This document shows positions 25,996 through 33,413 of a stretch of DNA of 40,601 bases, in pieces. The stretch's first letter is position 1. Each line of letters begins with the position of its first letter. Both the position numbers and the translations under genes were made by a program. The stretch spans positions 1-40,601 of the forward strand of contig DATGLW010000039.1 in assembly GCA_035293965.1 (NCBI GenBank). The letters are read 5' to 3'. This stretch comes from DATGLW01 sp035293965 (GTDB lineage: Bacteria; Actinomycetota; Acidimicrobiia; Acidimicrobiales; RAAP-2). The notes below the pieces were generated by a model. The model was not told where the DNA came from, searched no databases, and saw only the letters and a list, made by a program, of their open reading frames with translations.

Positions 25996-26916
25996 ATGGG
26001 GTTGCTCGAGGGGAAGGTGGCCCTCGTGACCGGGGCCGGCCACGGCATCGGCCGGGCGCACGCCCTGGAGCTGGCCAGGCAGGGGGCCAGGGTGGTGGTC
26101 AACGATCTCGGCTCGTCGGTGGCGGGAGAAGGAGCCGGCAGGGACGCCGATCGGGTGGCCGAGCTCATCGCGGGGCGCGGGGGCCAGGCCGTCGCCGACT
26201 ACGGAGACGTCGGTGACGAGGAGCAGGCCGCCGCGATGGTGTCCCGGGGCATCGAGGAATGGGGCAGGCTCGACGTGGTCGTCAACAACGCCGGCATCGT
26301 GCGCGACCGGGCGGTGTGGAACATGGAGGCGGCCGACTTCGACCTGGTGATGCGGGTGCACGTGCGCGGGAGCTGGCTCGTCTCGCGTGCCGCGGCACGC
26401 CACTGGCGAGAGGTCGCCCGGCGCGAGGGAGCCCCGGTCGGTGGCCGCATCATCAACACCGTCTCGGGCGCCGGGCTCTTCGGCAACTTCGGCCAGTCCA
26501 ATTACGCGACGGCCAAGGCGGCGATCATGGGCCTGACCCTCACGTTGAGCCTCGAGCTGGCCAGGATCGGGGTCACCGTCAACGCGATCGGGCCGGGCGC
26601 GGTCACCCGCCTGTCCGCTGGGGTGAGCGGCGGTGCAGAGGTCAAGGAGCCCGATGAGTACGACCCCGAGGTCTTTGACCCGATGAACCCGTCGGTGAGC
26701 TCTCCGGTGGTCGCGTGGCTCGCTAGCGACCAGGCCGACCACGTGAGCGGCCAGTGCCTTCGCGTGATGCGCACGCAGCTGCACCTCATGGGCGGATGGA
26801 CCGAGTCGGTCACGATCGACAACGGCGGCACCTACTGGGATGCCGAGGCACTGGGCCGTCGCATGGACACCGAGGTCTTCCGGACCCGGGCTCCCGGGCT
26901 GAGCCTCGGGGGCTGA
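25996..26916 (+). CDS. SDR-family hydroxyacyl-CoA dehydrogenase (HSD17B4 N-domain-like)
   Basis: A 306-residue SDR, longer than the usual 250. The cofactor motif is TGAGHGIG, followed by VVVNDLGSS, a feature of the peroxisomal multifunctional enzyme 2 / (3R)-hydroxyacyl-CoA dehydrogenase group. The catalytic residues are Ser in NTVSGAG and Tyr170 and Lys174 in YATAK. AAAGGAGAG five bases before the ATG fixes the start. It is separated from the DUF35 gene by a repeat-bearing 136-bp gap, so it may have its own promoter. A role in beta-oxidation of a steroid-like or branched side chain is likely by context. Confidence 0.9.
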   Translation: MGLLEGKVALVTGAGHGIGRAHALELARQGARVVVNDLGSSVAGEGAGRDADRVAELIAGRGGQAVADYGDVGDEEQAAAMVSRGIEEWGRLDVVVNNAGIVRDRAVWNMEAADFDLVMRVHVRGSWLVSRAAARHWREVARREGAPVGGRIINTVSGAGLFGNFGQSNYATAKAAIMGLTLTLSLELARIGVTVNAIGPGAVTRLSAGVSGGAEVKEPDEYDPEVFDPMNPSVSSPVVAWLASDQADHVSGQCLRVMRTQLHLMGGWTESVTIDNGGTYWDAEALGRRMDTEVFRTRAPGLSLGG

Positions 26917-26929
26917 TCCCCAGGGGAGA

Positions 26930-26943
26930 CCCTCCCGCGAGGG
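26930..26943. terminator. Hairpin between convergent genes
   Basis: CCCTC and GAGGG are separated by four bases in the 46-bp gap between an SDR gene and a convergent ligase gene. A wider GAGACC / GGTCTC inverted repeat (26926-26931 and 26957-26962) encloses it. A bidirectional terminator is likely. Confidence 0.45.
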
Positions 26944-26962
26944 ACCCGGGCCCGGCGGTCTC

Positions 26963-28591
26963 TCAGCGTGCTGTCGCCAGCGCCCGCAGCGCGGCCTTGT
27001 CCACCTTCATCATGGCGGTGAGCGGCAGCGCCTCGACCACCTCGAGCCGGTCGGGAGCCTTGTAGTCGGCCAGGCGCTCCCTGCAGAACGTCCGAAGCTC
27101 CTCGAGGGTGGGCGGCTGGCTGCCGGCCTCCACGGTGATGAAGGCGACGCCGATCTCGCCGAGCACGGGAGCCGGCACGCCGACGACGGCGGCACCGGCC
27201 ACGGCGGGGTGCTCGTCGAGCACGCGCTCCACCTCGAGCGGGTAGACGTTGTAGCCCCCGCGCACGTACATGTCGTCCACCCTGCCGACGAGCGAAAGGT
27301 TCCCCGCCGCATCGACGAAGCCGAGATCGCCGCTGCGCAGCCACCCATGGTCGTCGAGCACCTCGGCGGTGAGCTCGGGCTCGTTCCAGTAGCCGCGCAT
27401 GACGCAGGCGCCGCGGACGTGGACCCTGCCGACCTCGCCGCTGCCGACGGGGTGGCCGTGGTCGTCGCGGATGGCCACGTCGATGCCCGCTTGTGGGCGC
27501 CCGACGGACCGATGGAGGACCTCGGGTGGGTCGCCGGGCTCGGTGCCGGTGATCGACGGGCACTCGGTCATCGCGTACCGGACGACGAGCGGGCAGCCGC
27601 ACCGCCGCTCGACCTCGGCGACCAGCTCCGGCGGGACGGGTGCCGTCGCCGCGATCCCCAGACGGAGCGCCGAGAGGTCGGCATCGTCGAGGGCCGGCTG
27701 CTCGAGGAGCTTCGCCCACTGGGCCGGGGCACCACCGGCGACGGTGATCCGCTCGTCGACCAGCAGGCGCAGCATGTCCGCAGCGCGCCACGGCGTCGGG
27801 CTGATCACCGTCGTGGTCGCCCATGCGAGCTGCTCCCAGAGCTTGGTCATGTAGCCGGCGTGCGCGAAGGGCGTGGATGCCAGGCGGCGGTCGAAGGGCC
27901 CGGTCATCACGCCCGCACTCGTGACGGCGGCCCGCAGGTTCAGGTGATCGAACCAGGCACCCTTCGGGAGGCCGGTCGTGCCGCTCGTCCACACGATGAC
28001 CGCCGGGTCGGTCGGGGACCGGCGCACCGGCCTCGCCAGGGTAGGCCCCCGGGCGGCTCGCTCGAGCCCGTCGCGGTCGACGGTGGGGAGGCCGTCGGGC
28101 AGGCCGGGGGGCACGCACCCGCCGGGCACGAAGGCGAGGGCCGGCTCGCAGCGCGCCATGATCGCCGCCACCTCGCGGGGCCCGAGCCGGGTGTTGACGG
28201 CCGTCGCGACGGCACCGGCGCGGAGGGCGGCCGCGAAGGCCACGGCGAAGTCGATGGACGAGGGGAGGACGATCGCGACCACGTCCCCAGGGCGGACGCC
28301 ACGGTCGACCAGCGCGGCGGCCAGGCGGTCTGCCGCGTCGATCCATGCTGCGAAGCTGACCCGCTGCCCGCCGTCGACGTAGGCCTCGGCGGTGCCGAAC
28401 TGCTCGACGGCTGCGTCCATCGCGTCGACGACGGTCTCGAAGGTGCCCCGCAGGGGGGTGCCGGCGCCGGCCGCTGCCGAGCCGAGCGCATCGGGCTCGA
28501 CGTTGCCCCCGAATGGGGTGCCGACGTCGAAGCGGCGAGCGGGAGGGCGAGGGCCCGGGCTGGCTCCCTGCGCGCCGGGCCTGGCGGCCAT
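26963..28591 (-). CDS. Acyl-CoA ligase (AMP-forming)
   Basis: A 542-residue ANL ligase with P-loop WTSGTTGLPKGAW, YAMTECPSITG, LRSGDLGFVDAAGN, hinge GRVDDMYVRGGYNVYPLEVE and a C-terminal lysine in LTAMMKVDKAAL. It would activate a carboxylic side chain for the nearby crotonase, SDR and thiolase-fold enzymes. The first 45 residues are Ala/Gly/Pro-rich and not part of the fold, so the true start may lie further in. The gene starts four bases after the thiolase-fold gene stop, giving a two-gene unit. Confidence 0.9.
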   Translation of the reverse strand: MAARPGAQGASPGPRPPARRFDVGTPFGGNVEPDALGSAAAGAGTPLRGTFETVVDAMDAAVEQFGTAEAYVDGGQRVSFAAWIDAADRLAAALVDRGVRPGDVVAIVLPSSIDFAVAFAAALRAGAVATAVNTRLGPREVAAIMARCEPALAFVPGGCVPPGLPDGLPTVDRDGLERAARGPTLARPVRRSPTDPAVIVWTSGTTGLPKGAWFDHLNLRAAVTSAGVMTGPFDRRLASTPFAHAGYMTKLWEQLAWATTTVISPTPWRAADMLRLLVDERITVAGGAPAQWAKLLEQPALDDADLSALRLGIAATAPVPPELVAEVERRCGCPLVVRYAMTECPSITGTEPGDPPEVLHRSVGRPQAGIDVAIRDDHGHPVGSGEVGRVHVRGACVMRGYWNEPELTAEVLDDHGWLRSGDLGFVDAAGNLSLVGRVDDMYVRGGYNVYPLEVERVLDEHPAVAGAAVVGVPAPVLGEIGVAFITVEAGSQPPTLEELRTFCRERLADYKAPDRLEVVEALPLTAMMKVDKAALRALATAR

Positions 28592-28595
28592 CGGC

Positions 28596-29744
28596 TCAGT
28601 CGCTCCCGAGGATCATCGTCCCGCTGCTGCAGAACCACCCCCCGGTGCCGCTCACGCAGGCGAGGCGCGCTCCGGGGACCTGGCGACCCTCCGCCTGCCC
28701 GCGCAGCTGCCGCGCGGCTTCGACCAGCAGGAACAAGCCGCGCTGGCCCGGGTGGCACGAGCTCAGCCCGCCGCCGTCGGTATTGGTGGGGAGCTCCCCA
28801 CCCAGGCGGAGCCGGCCCCCCTCCACGAAGGCTCCGCCCTCGCCCTTCTTGCAGAAGCCGAGGTCCTCCAGGGTGATGAGCAGCATGGAGGTGAACGCGT
28901 CGTAGAGCTCGCAGACGTCGATGTCTGCGGGGGTCACCCCTGCCCGCTCGAAGGCCAATGGCCCCGATATGGCGGCGGGCCCGGTCGTGAAGTCGTCCCA
29001 CTGGCCCATCGACACGTGGGAGACGTGCTCGGCGGCGCCGAGGACCCACACCGGCCGCAGGGGGAGGTCCGCGGCCCGCTCCTCCGACACGAGCACGGCG
29101 GCGGCCCCGCCGTCGGAGCGCAGGCAGCAGTGCAACGCGGTGAAGGGATCCGCGATCATGCGGCTGGCGAGCACGTCGTCGACGGTGATCGGGTCGCGGG
29201 CCTGCGCGTCGGGGTTCGACGCGGCGTTGAAGCGGGCGGAGACGGCGATCTCGGCGAGCTGCTCGAGGGTGGTGCCGTACTCGTGCATGTGGCGCCGCGC
29301 CGCCATGGCGTACTTGGAGATCAGGGTGATCCCGTAGGGGACCTCCCATTGCTGGGGGCCGCGGGAGCCCCAGTCGAGGTTCGCCGTGCGCAGCCCCGCG
29401 CGCAGGTCGCTCCGTGCGGTCGAGCCGTAGGTGAGCAGCACGACGTCGGCGCGGCCGGCCGCGATGGCGTCGACGGCGTGCGCGGCCATGACTTCCCAGG
29501 CAGCTCCTCCGACGGCGGTCGAGTCGACCCACCGGGGGCGCAGGCCGAGGTACTCGGCCACGTCCACCGGCGGGAGCGCGCCGAGCCCGGTCGACCCGAG
29601 CCCGTCGACGTCGGAGATCGTGAGCCCGGACTCGGCGAGCGCATGCCGCGCGGCCTGCGCGATCAGCCCGTAGGGGGTGAGGCCACCGGCCTGCCCGTTG
29701 CGCCCGGCCAGGCCGACACCGGCGATCGCCACCTGCCGGGTCAT
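28596..29744 (-). CDS. Thiolase-fold protein without the usual cysteine (Ltp2/SCP-x-like)
   Basis: A 382-residue thiolase-superfamily protein. Where thiolases carry the acylated Cys the sequence reads DSTAVGGAAWEV (near residues 74-85), with no cysteine. The C-terminal part keeps DVCELYDAFTSMLL, GFCKKGEGGAF, PTNTDGGGLSSCHPGQRG and a QLRG motif. Ltp2, a steroid side-chain retro-aldolase needing a DUF35 partner, belongs to this group, so a retro-aldol role is plausible. The ATG at 29744 overlaps the stop of a seven-codon leader ORF as ATGA; a GTG nine bases earlier is an alternative. It is followed by an acyl-CoA ligase gene. Confidence 0.87.
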   Translation of the reverse strand: MTRQVAIAGVGLAGRNGQAGGLTPYGLIAQAARHALAESGLTISDVDGLGSTGLGALPPVDVAEYLGLRPRWVDSTAVGGAAWEVMAAHAVDAIAAGRADVVLLTYGSTARSDLRAGLRTANLDWGSRGPQQWEVPYGITLISKYAMAARRHMHEYGTTLEQLAEIAVSARFNAASNPDAQARDPITVDDVLASRMIADPFTALHCCLRSDGGAAAVLVSEERAADLPLRPVWVLGAAEHVSHVSMGQWDDFTTGPAAISGPLAFERAGVTPADIDVCELYDAFTSMLLITLEDLGFCKKGEGGAFVEGGRLRLGGELPTNTDGGGLSSCHPGQRGLFLLVEAARQLRGQAEGRQVPGARLACVSGTGGWFCSSGTMILGSD

Positions 29745-29764
29745 CCGCCGCACTCGCCGCTCAT
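29741..29764 (-). CDS. Seven-codon leader ORF coupled to the thiolase-fold gene
   Basis: ATG at 29764 has GAGGAG exactly seven bases upstream, better than any ribosome site seen for the thiolase-fold gene itself. It encodes MSGECGG and its TGA overlaps the thiolase-fold ATG as ATGA. The layout suggests that ribosomes load on this minicistron and reinitiate on the main gene. The peptide itself probably has no function, though the cysteine codon might permit cysteine-dependent control, as described for some mycobacterial leader peptides. Confidence 0.5.
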   Translation of the reverse strand: MSGECGG

Positions 29765-29801
29765 GAAGCTGCTCCTCGTCCGAGGCCGTCGTGACGCCGA
29801 C

Positions 29802-29807
29802 ACGTTA
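29802..29807 (-). promoter_or_regulatory. Candidate -10 (TAACGT) for the thiolase-ligase unit
   Basis: TAACGT on the minus strand lies 37 bases upstream of the leader ORF start and would place transcription near 29795. No -35 stands out. It is in the 248-bp divergent gap with the second LLM gene. Confidence 0.35.
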
Positions 29808-29854
29808 CCAACCAGGCCGCTCGGGCCCCCCCTGGGGTGAGGGACCCTGCTCGC

Positions 29855-29954
29855 TGCCGGCTGTCCGGAGCGGGGATCGACCTCGACCACCGGATCGGGT
29901 GTGGGATCCGGGTGTGGGAGAAGGTGTGCCGGCTGTCCGGAGCGGGGATCGACC
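29855..29954. repeat. Exact 28-bp direct repeat upstream of the LLM gene
   Basis: The 28-base sequence beginning TGCCGGCTGTCCGGAGCGGG occurs at 29855-29882 and again, without a mismatch, at 29927-29954, 72 bases apart and both followed by an ACCGG. Between them a 13-base unit (TCGGGTGTGGGA / TCCGGGTGTGGGA) is tandemly repeated. The pair ends about 27 bases before a -10 element, where a regulator could bind. It also reads in frame with the LLM gene, so it might be an N-terminal duplication if translation starts upstream. Confidence 0.9.
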
Positions 29955-29980
29955 ACCGGGCACGCCGTCGGCCGACTCCC

Positions 29981-29986
29981 TACCAT
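29981..29986 (+). promoter_or_regulatory. -10 element (TACCAT) for a leaderless transcript
   Basis: TACCAT ends six bases before the GTG of the LLM gene. No -35 is obvious, which may mean an activator is needed; the 28-bp direct repeats upstream are candidate sites. Confidence 0.45.
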
Positions 29987-29992
29987 GGCGCC

Positions 29993-30904
29993 GTGCGCTA
30001 CTGCCTGCAGTTCCCCAACCGGGCCGCGAAGGTGCTGGCCGAGTGGCTCGGCGACGGCCGCTTCAGCGACTTCGGCGTCGTCGCCGAGGAGGCGGGCTTC
30101 GATGCCGTCTCGGTGTACGACCACCCGTTCCCCGACGACGGCTGGGCCGCGCACGGCCACCTCGCGCTCGATCCGTTCGTGTCGCTCGCCGCGGTCGGCG
30201 AGGCGACGCGACGGATCAGGCTGGTGACCAACATCTTGGTCTCCGGCTACCGGAGCCCGTACGTCGCCGCGCAGGCCCTCGCCACGCTCGACCGGTTCTC
30301 GGGAGGGCGGGTGGTCGTCGGCATCGCCGCCGGGTACCTCCGGTCCGAGTTCGAGGTGCTGGGCGGGCGCTACGAGGGCCGCGGTGAGCGGCTCGACGAC
30401 GCGATCGCGGCGATGCGGAGCGCGTGGACCGGCTCGTCCGTCGACCGCGACGGCCACTTCCCGGCGCACGGCCACACGATGTTCCCCACCCCGGTCCAGC
30501 AGCCGGTGCCCGTCTGGGTCGGCGGCAACAGCCGGCGGGCCATGCGCCGGGCGGCCGAGCTCGGCGACGGCTGGCTGCCCCTGTCCATGACCGAGGCCGA
30601 GGCAGCCGTGGCGAAGACGCCGCCGTTGTCGACGTTCGACCACCTGCGCGAGCGGATCGGCATCATGGCTCGCCTGCGCGAGGACGCCGGCAAGGGGCCG
30701 ATCGAGATCGCCTTCCCCCCCTTCGAGCGCTACGTCCGCGACTGGGACGAGTCGACGGCGCAGCTGGCTGCCAACCGCCAGCAGTACGCGGACGCCGGCG
30801 TGACGTGGATGATGGTGGTCGCTACCGCCCGCAGCCTGGCACAGCTCCGAGACCAGGCTGCTCGCTTCGCCGATGTGGTGATCTCGAAGGACCCCGATCG
30901 CTGA
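29993..30904 (+). CDS. LLM-class F420-dependent oxidoreductase
   Basis: A 303-residue luciferase-like TIM-barrel protein starting MRYCLQFPNRAAKVLAEW. Family segments are AGFDAVSVYDHPFPDDGW, RIRLVTNILVSGYRSPYVA, GRVVVGIAAGYLRSEFEVLG and PVPVWVGGNSRRAMRRAAEL. It probably reduces or oxidises a carbon substrate with F420. The GTG at 29993 is chosen over longer upstream frames because the fold begins there and a -10 lies six bases before it. It is a single gene, divergent from the thiolase-ligase unit and convergent with the leucine operon, so its pathway partner is uncertain. Confidence 0.9.
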   Translation: MRYCLQFPNRAAKVLAEWLGDGRFSDFGVVAEEAGFDAVSVYDHPFPDDGWAAHGHLALDPFVSLAAVGEATRRIRLVTNILVSGYRSPYVAAQALATLDRFSGGRVVVGIAAGYLRSEFEVLGGRYEGRGERLDDAIAAMRSAWTGSSVDRDGHFPAHGHTMFPTPVQQPVPVWVGGNSRRAMRRAAELGDGWLPLSMTEAEAAVAKTPPLSTFDHLRERIGIMARLREDAGKGPIEIAFPPFERYVRDWDESTAQLAANRQQYADAGVTWMMVVATARSLAQLRDQAARFADVVISKDPDR

Positions 30905-30971
30905 CCGACCCCTGCGCGGCCGGCCGGCCTGACCCCCGGGCGCCTGCGTGCCGGGCCCGACCTCCGCGTGG

Positions 30972-31799
30972 TCACCGGCGGGTCCGCCGAGCCGCCTCGA
31001 GCACCGCCCTCGCCTGGCGGGCGACGACCTCGTCGACCATCGTCCCCTCGAAGCCAACCGTGGCCCGCCCCTGGGCCAGCGCGTCCTCGAAGGCCGCCAG
31101 CAGGCGGGTCGCGCGGCTCACCTCTGCCTCTGTAGGGGTGAAGGCAGCGTTGGCGAGGGGGACCTGTGCCGGATGGACGCACAGCTTGCCCGCGTAGCCG
31201 AGCGACCGTGCCTCGTGCGCCTCGGCACTGAACCGGCTGGCGTCGGTCACGTCGAGGACGACCATGTCGTACGCGGCGATCCCGGCCAGGCGCGCGGCCA
31301 TGGCGACGAGCGAGCGCGCCGTCAGGACCTCGAGGTTGCCAGGTGTGCGCGCGCCCCCCAGGTCGGCCACGTAGTCCTCGGCGCCGAAGTAGCAGGCCGC
31401 CACCGGATGGGCGAGCACGGCACGGGCGTCGAGGACGCCGCGGACGGTCTCGAGGCCGGCGACGAGCGGCAGGCCGCCGGTGCGACGGGCCACCGCCCGG
31501 GCGGCGTCGGGCGTCTCGAGCTTGGGGACCACGACCGCCGCCACCCCGTTGCCGGGCAGGGCAGCCAGGTCGTCGGCCAGCCACGCCGAGCCCGGGGCGT
31601 TGACGCGGACCAGGGCGTCGATGCCGTGCCCCACGACGGTGGCGATGCTTTCGGCCAGACCTGCGCGCGCGGCGGCTTTCTCGGCGGCCGGGACGGCGTC
31701 CTCGAGGTCGAGCACGACCGCGTCGGGCTGGGAGCGGTGCGCCTTGGCGACGAGGTCCTCCCGGTTCGCGGGGACGAACAGGAGGCTCTTGAAGCGCAT
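30972..31799 (-). CDS. CitE-like beta-hydroxyacyl-CoA lyase
   Basis: A 275-residue HpcH/HpaI-family CoA lyase. Motifs are SLLFVPANREDLV, AVVLDLEDAVP, LVRVNAPGS, VVVPKLETPD, FGAEDYVADLG and LCVHPAQV. The M. tuberculosis relative Rv2498c, in the same gene context, cleaves (R)-HMG-CoA at the end of leucine breakdown and also citramalyl-CoA from itaconate; I infer the same here. The ATG overlaps the MaoC stop by one base (TGATG). It is the last gene of the seven-gene unit and faces the LLM gene. Malyl-CoA or methylmalyl-CoA lyase activity is the family alternative. Confidence 0.87.
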   Translation of the reverse strand: MRFKSLLFVPANREDLVAKAHRSQPDAVVLDLEDAVPAAEKAAARAGLAESIATVVGHGIDALVRVNAPGSAWLADDLAALPGNGVAAVVVPKLETPDAARAVARRTGGLPLVAGLETVRGVLDARAVLAHPVAACYFGAEDYVADLGGARTPGNLEVLTARSLVAMAARLAGIAAYDMVVLDVTDASRFSAEAHEARSLGYAGKLCVHPAQVPLANAAFTPTEAEVSRATRLLAAFEDALAQGRATVGFEGTMVDEVVARQARAVLEAARRTRR

Positions 31800-32251
31800 C
31801 AGGTGGGCCGCATCCGGACGAGCGCGCTCCTGCGGCATCGCGCCACCAGCTCGCCGCGCTGGTTGAACGCGCGGTGCTCGAAGGTGACCACTCCCTCTCC
31901 CGGGCGCGACGCCGAGGGCCGTGCGGCGAGCACCTCGGTCTCGGCGTGCAGCGAGTCGCCGTGGAAGACGGGCGCGGGAAAGACCACCTCTTCGAACCCG
32001 AGGTTCGCGACCGTGGTCCCGAGGGTCGTCTCGTGCACCGAGATGCCGACGAGCATCGACAGGGTCAGCAGGCTGTTGACGATCCTCGTGCCGAAAGGCG
32101 TGCCCTCGGCGAACGACTCGTCGAGGTGCAGCGGCTGGGGGTTCATCGTCATCACCGAGAACAGCGTGTTGTCCGCCTCGGTGACGGTCCGGGTGATGGC
32201 GTGCGGGATGACGAGCCCCGGCGCCAGCTCCTCGAACCACCGCCCGCTCAC
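31799..32251 (-). CDS. MaoC-family enoyl-CoA hydratase
   Basis: A 150-residue hot-dog-fold hydratase. The active-site stretch is SVMTMNPQPLHLDESF; His42 is in the usual place but the Asp of the common SGDxNPxH motif is not, a variant also expected in mesaconyl/itaconyl-CoA hydratase relatives. Paired with a CitE-like lyase it would hydrate 3-methylglutaconyl-CoA or itaconyl-CoA before cleavage. GAGG lies five bases before the GTG, which is seven bases after the dehydrogenase stop. The exact enoyl-CoA handled is inferred from the operon. Confidence 0.87.
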   Translation of the reverse strand: MSGRWFEELAPGLVIPHAITRTVTEADNTLFSVMTMNPQPLHLDESFAEGTPFGTRIVNSLLTLSMLVGISVHETTLGTTVANLGFEEVVFPAPVFHGDSLHAETEVLAARPSASRPGEGVVTFEHRAFNQRGELVARCRRSALVRMRPT

Positions 32252-32258
32252 GGCAGCC

Positions 32259-33404
32259 TCACCGGACCGGGAGCCCCAGCTCGCGGCTGATCACGAGCCG
32301 CTGAACCTCGCTCGTGCCCTCGCCGATCTCGAGGACCTTCGCGTCGCGGTAGTGGCGGGCGATGGGCGACTCCTCCATGAAGCCCGCGCCGCCGAACACC
32401 TGCGCGGCGCTCCTCGTCGCCTCGACCGCCGCCTCGGAGCTGAAGAGCTTGGCGACGGCCGCCTCCCGCTTGAAGGGCTTGCCGCGGTCGCGCAGCCAGG
32501 CCGCGTGGTACACGAGCGCCCGGGCCGAGTCGAGGGCCACCTGGAGGTCCGCGATGCGGAAGGCGACTGCCTGGTTGCTGCCGATGGCACGCCCGAACGA
32601 CCGACGGGCCGTCGCGTAGGCGAGCGCCTCGTCGAGGCATCGCCGGATGACGCCGACGGCGAGCGCACCGATCGCCACCCTGCCCTCGTCGAGGACGGTC
32701 AGCAGCTGCGCCAGCCCCCGCCCGCGCTCGCCGAGGAGGTTCTCGGCGGCCACCCGGCAGCCCGTGAAGGCGAGGCCGTGGGTGTCCGATGCCCGCCATC
32801 CGAGCTTGCGGTAGGCCGGCTCGACCTCGAGGCCCGGTGCGTGCGCCGGCACGATGATCGTGGAGATCTCCTCCGGGCCGGTGCGCGCGGCCACCGTGAC
32901 GAGCGAGGTGATCGGCGTGCCCGAATTGGTGATGAAGGACTTCCGCCCGTCGATCACCCATGCCTCGCCGTCCTCGTCGAGCGTCGCCGTCGTCCGCAGG
33001 GCCCGGGCGTCGCTGCCTCCGTCCGGCTCGGTCAGCCCGAAGGCGGCCAACGCCTTCCCTGCGCACAGGTCGGGGAGCCAGCGATCGCGCTGGGCGTCGG
33101 TGCCGAAGCGTGCGATGGGCGCGGCACCGAGGCCCACACCCGCCTCGAGCGTCACGGCGAGCGACTGGTCGGCCCAGGCGATCTCCTCGACGGCGATGCA
33201 CAGGGCCGTGAGGTCCCCGCCAGCCCCCCAGGGCTCGGGGACGGAGATCCCGAACAACCCGAGCTCCCCCATGGCCAGGACGGTGCCGAGCGGGAAGGCT
33301 GCCTCGCGGTCCCAGCGCGACGCGTGGGGCTCGATCTCCGAGCGCACGAAGGACCGGACCATGGCCCGCAACTCCTCGTGCTGTTCGGTGACGTAGGGGT
33401 GCAC
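32259..33404 (-). CDS. Acyl-CoA dehydrogenase (isovaleryl-CoA-type by context)
   Basis: A 381-residue FAD acyl-CoA dehydrogenase. Signatures are AFGLTEPDGGSDARAL, WVIDGRKSFITNSG, RRSFGRAIGSNQAV and EIGEGTSEVQRLVIS. The catalytic Glu appears to be in GEGT (near residue 364), the MCAD-like position; human isovaleryl-CoA dehydrogenase has Ala there and uses a Glu in an earlier helix, where this protein has Gly (LDEGRV). So it is a general short/branched-chain type that may take isovaleryl-CoA or another branched acyl-CoA. The M. tuberculosis counterpart is FadE19. GAGGA precedes the GTG by six bases. Confidence 0.92.
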   Translation of the reverse strand: MHPYVTEQHEELRAMVRSFVRSEIEPHASRWDREAAFPLGTVLAMGELGLFGISVPEPWGAGGDLTALCIAVEEIAWADQSLAVTLEAGVGLGAAPIARFGTDAQRDRWLPDLCAGKALAAFGLTEPDGGSDARALRTTATLDEDGEAWVIDGRKSFITNSGTPITSLVTVAARTGPEEISTIIVPAHAPGLEVEPAYRKLGWRASDTHGLAFTGCRVAAENLLGERGRGLAQLLTVLDEGRVAIGALAVGVIRRCLDEALAYATARRSFGRAIGSNQAVAFRIADLQVALDSARALVYHAAWLRDRGKPFKREAAVAKLFSSEAAVEATRSAAQVFGGAGFMEESPIARHYRDAKVLEIGEGTSEVQRLVISRELGLPVR

Positions 33405-33413
33405 CGGTGGTCC

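Noticed and set aside
29837..29992. N-terminal extension of the second LLM protein through the direct repeats
   Set aside because: The fold starts at RYCLQFPN, the upstream residues are Arg/Gly-rich, and a -10 element lies right before GTG 29993. Kept only as an alternative in the repeat finding.
30935..30955. Possible terminator (CCCGG / CCGGG) between the LLM gene and the leucine operon
   Set aside because: Only five base pairs before a bulge and an 11-base loop; in DNA this GC-rich such stems are frequent by chance.
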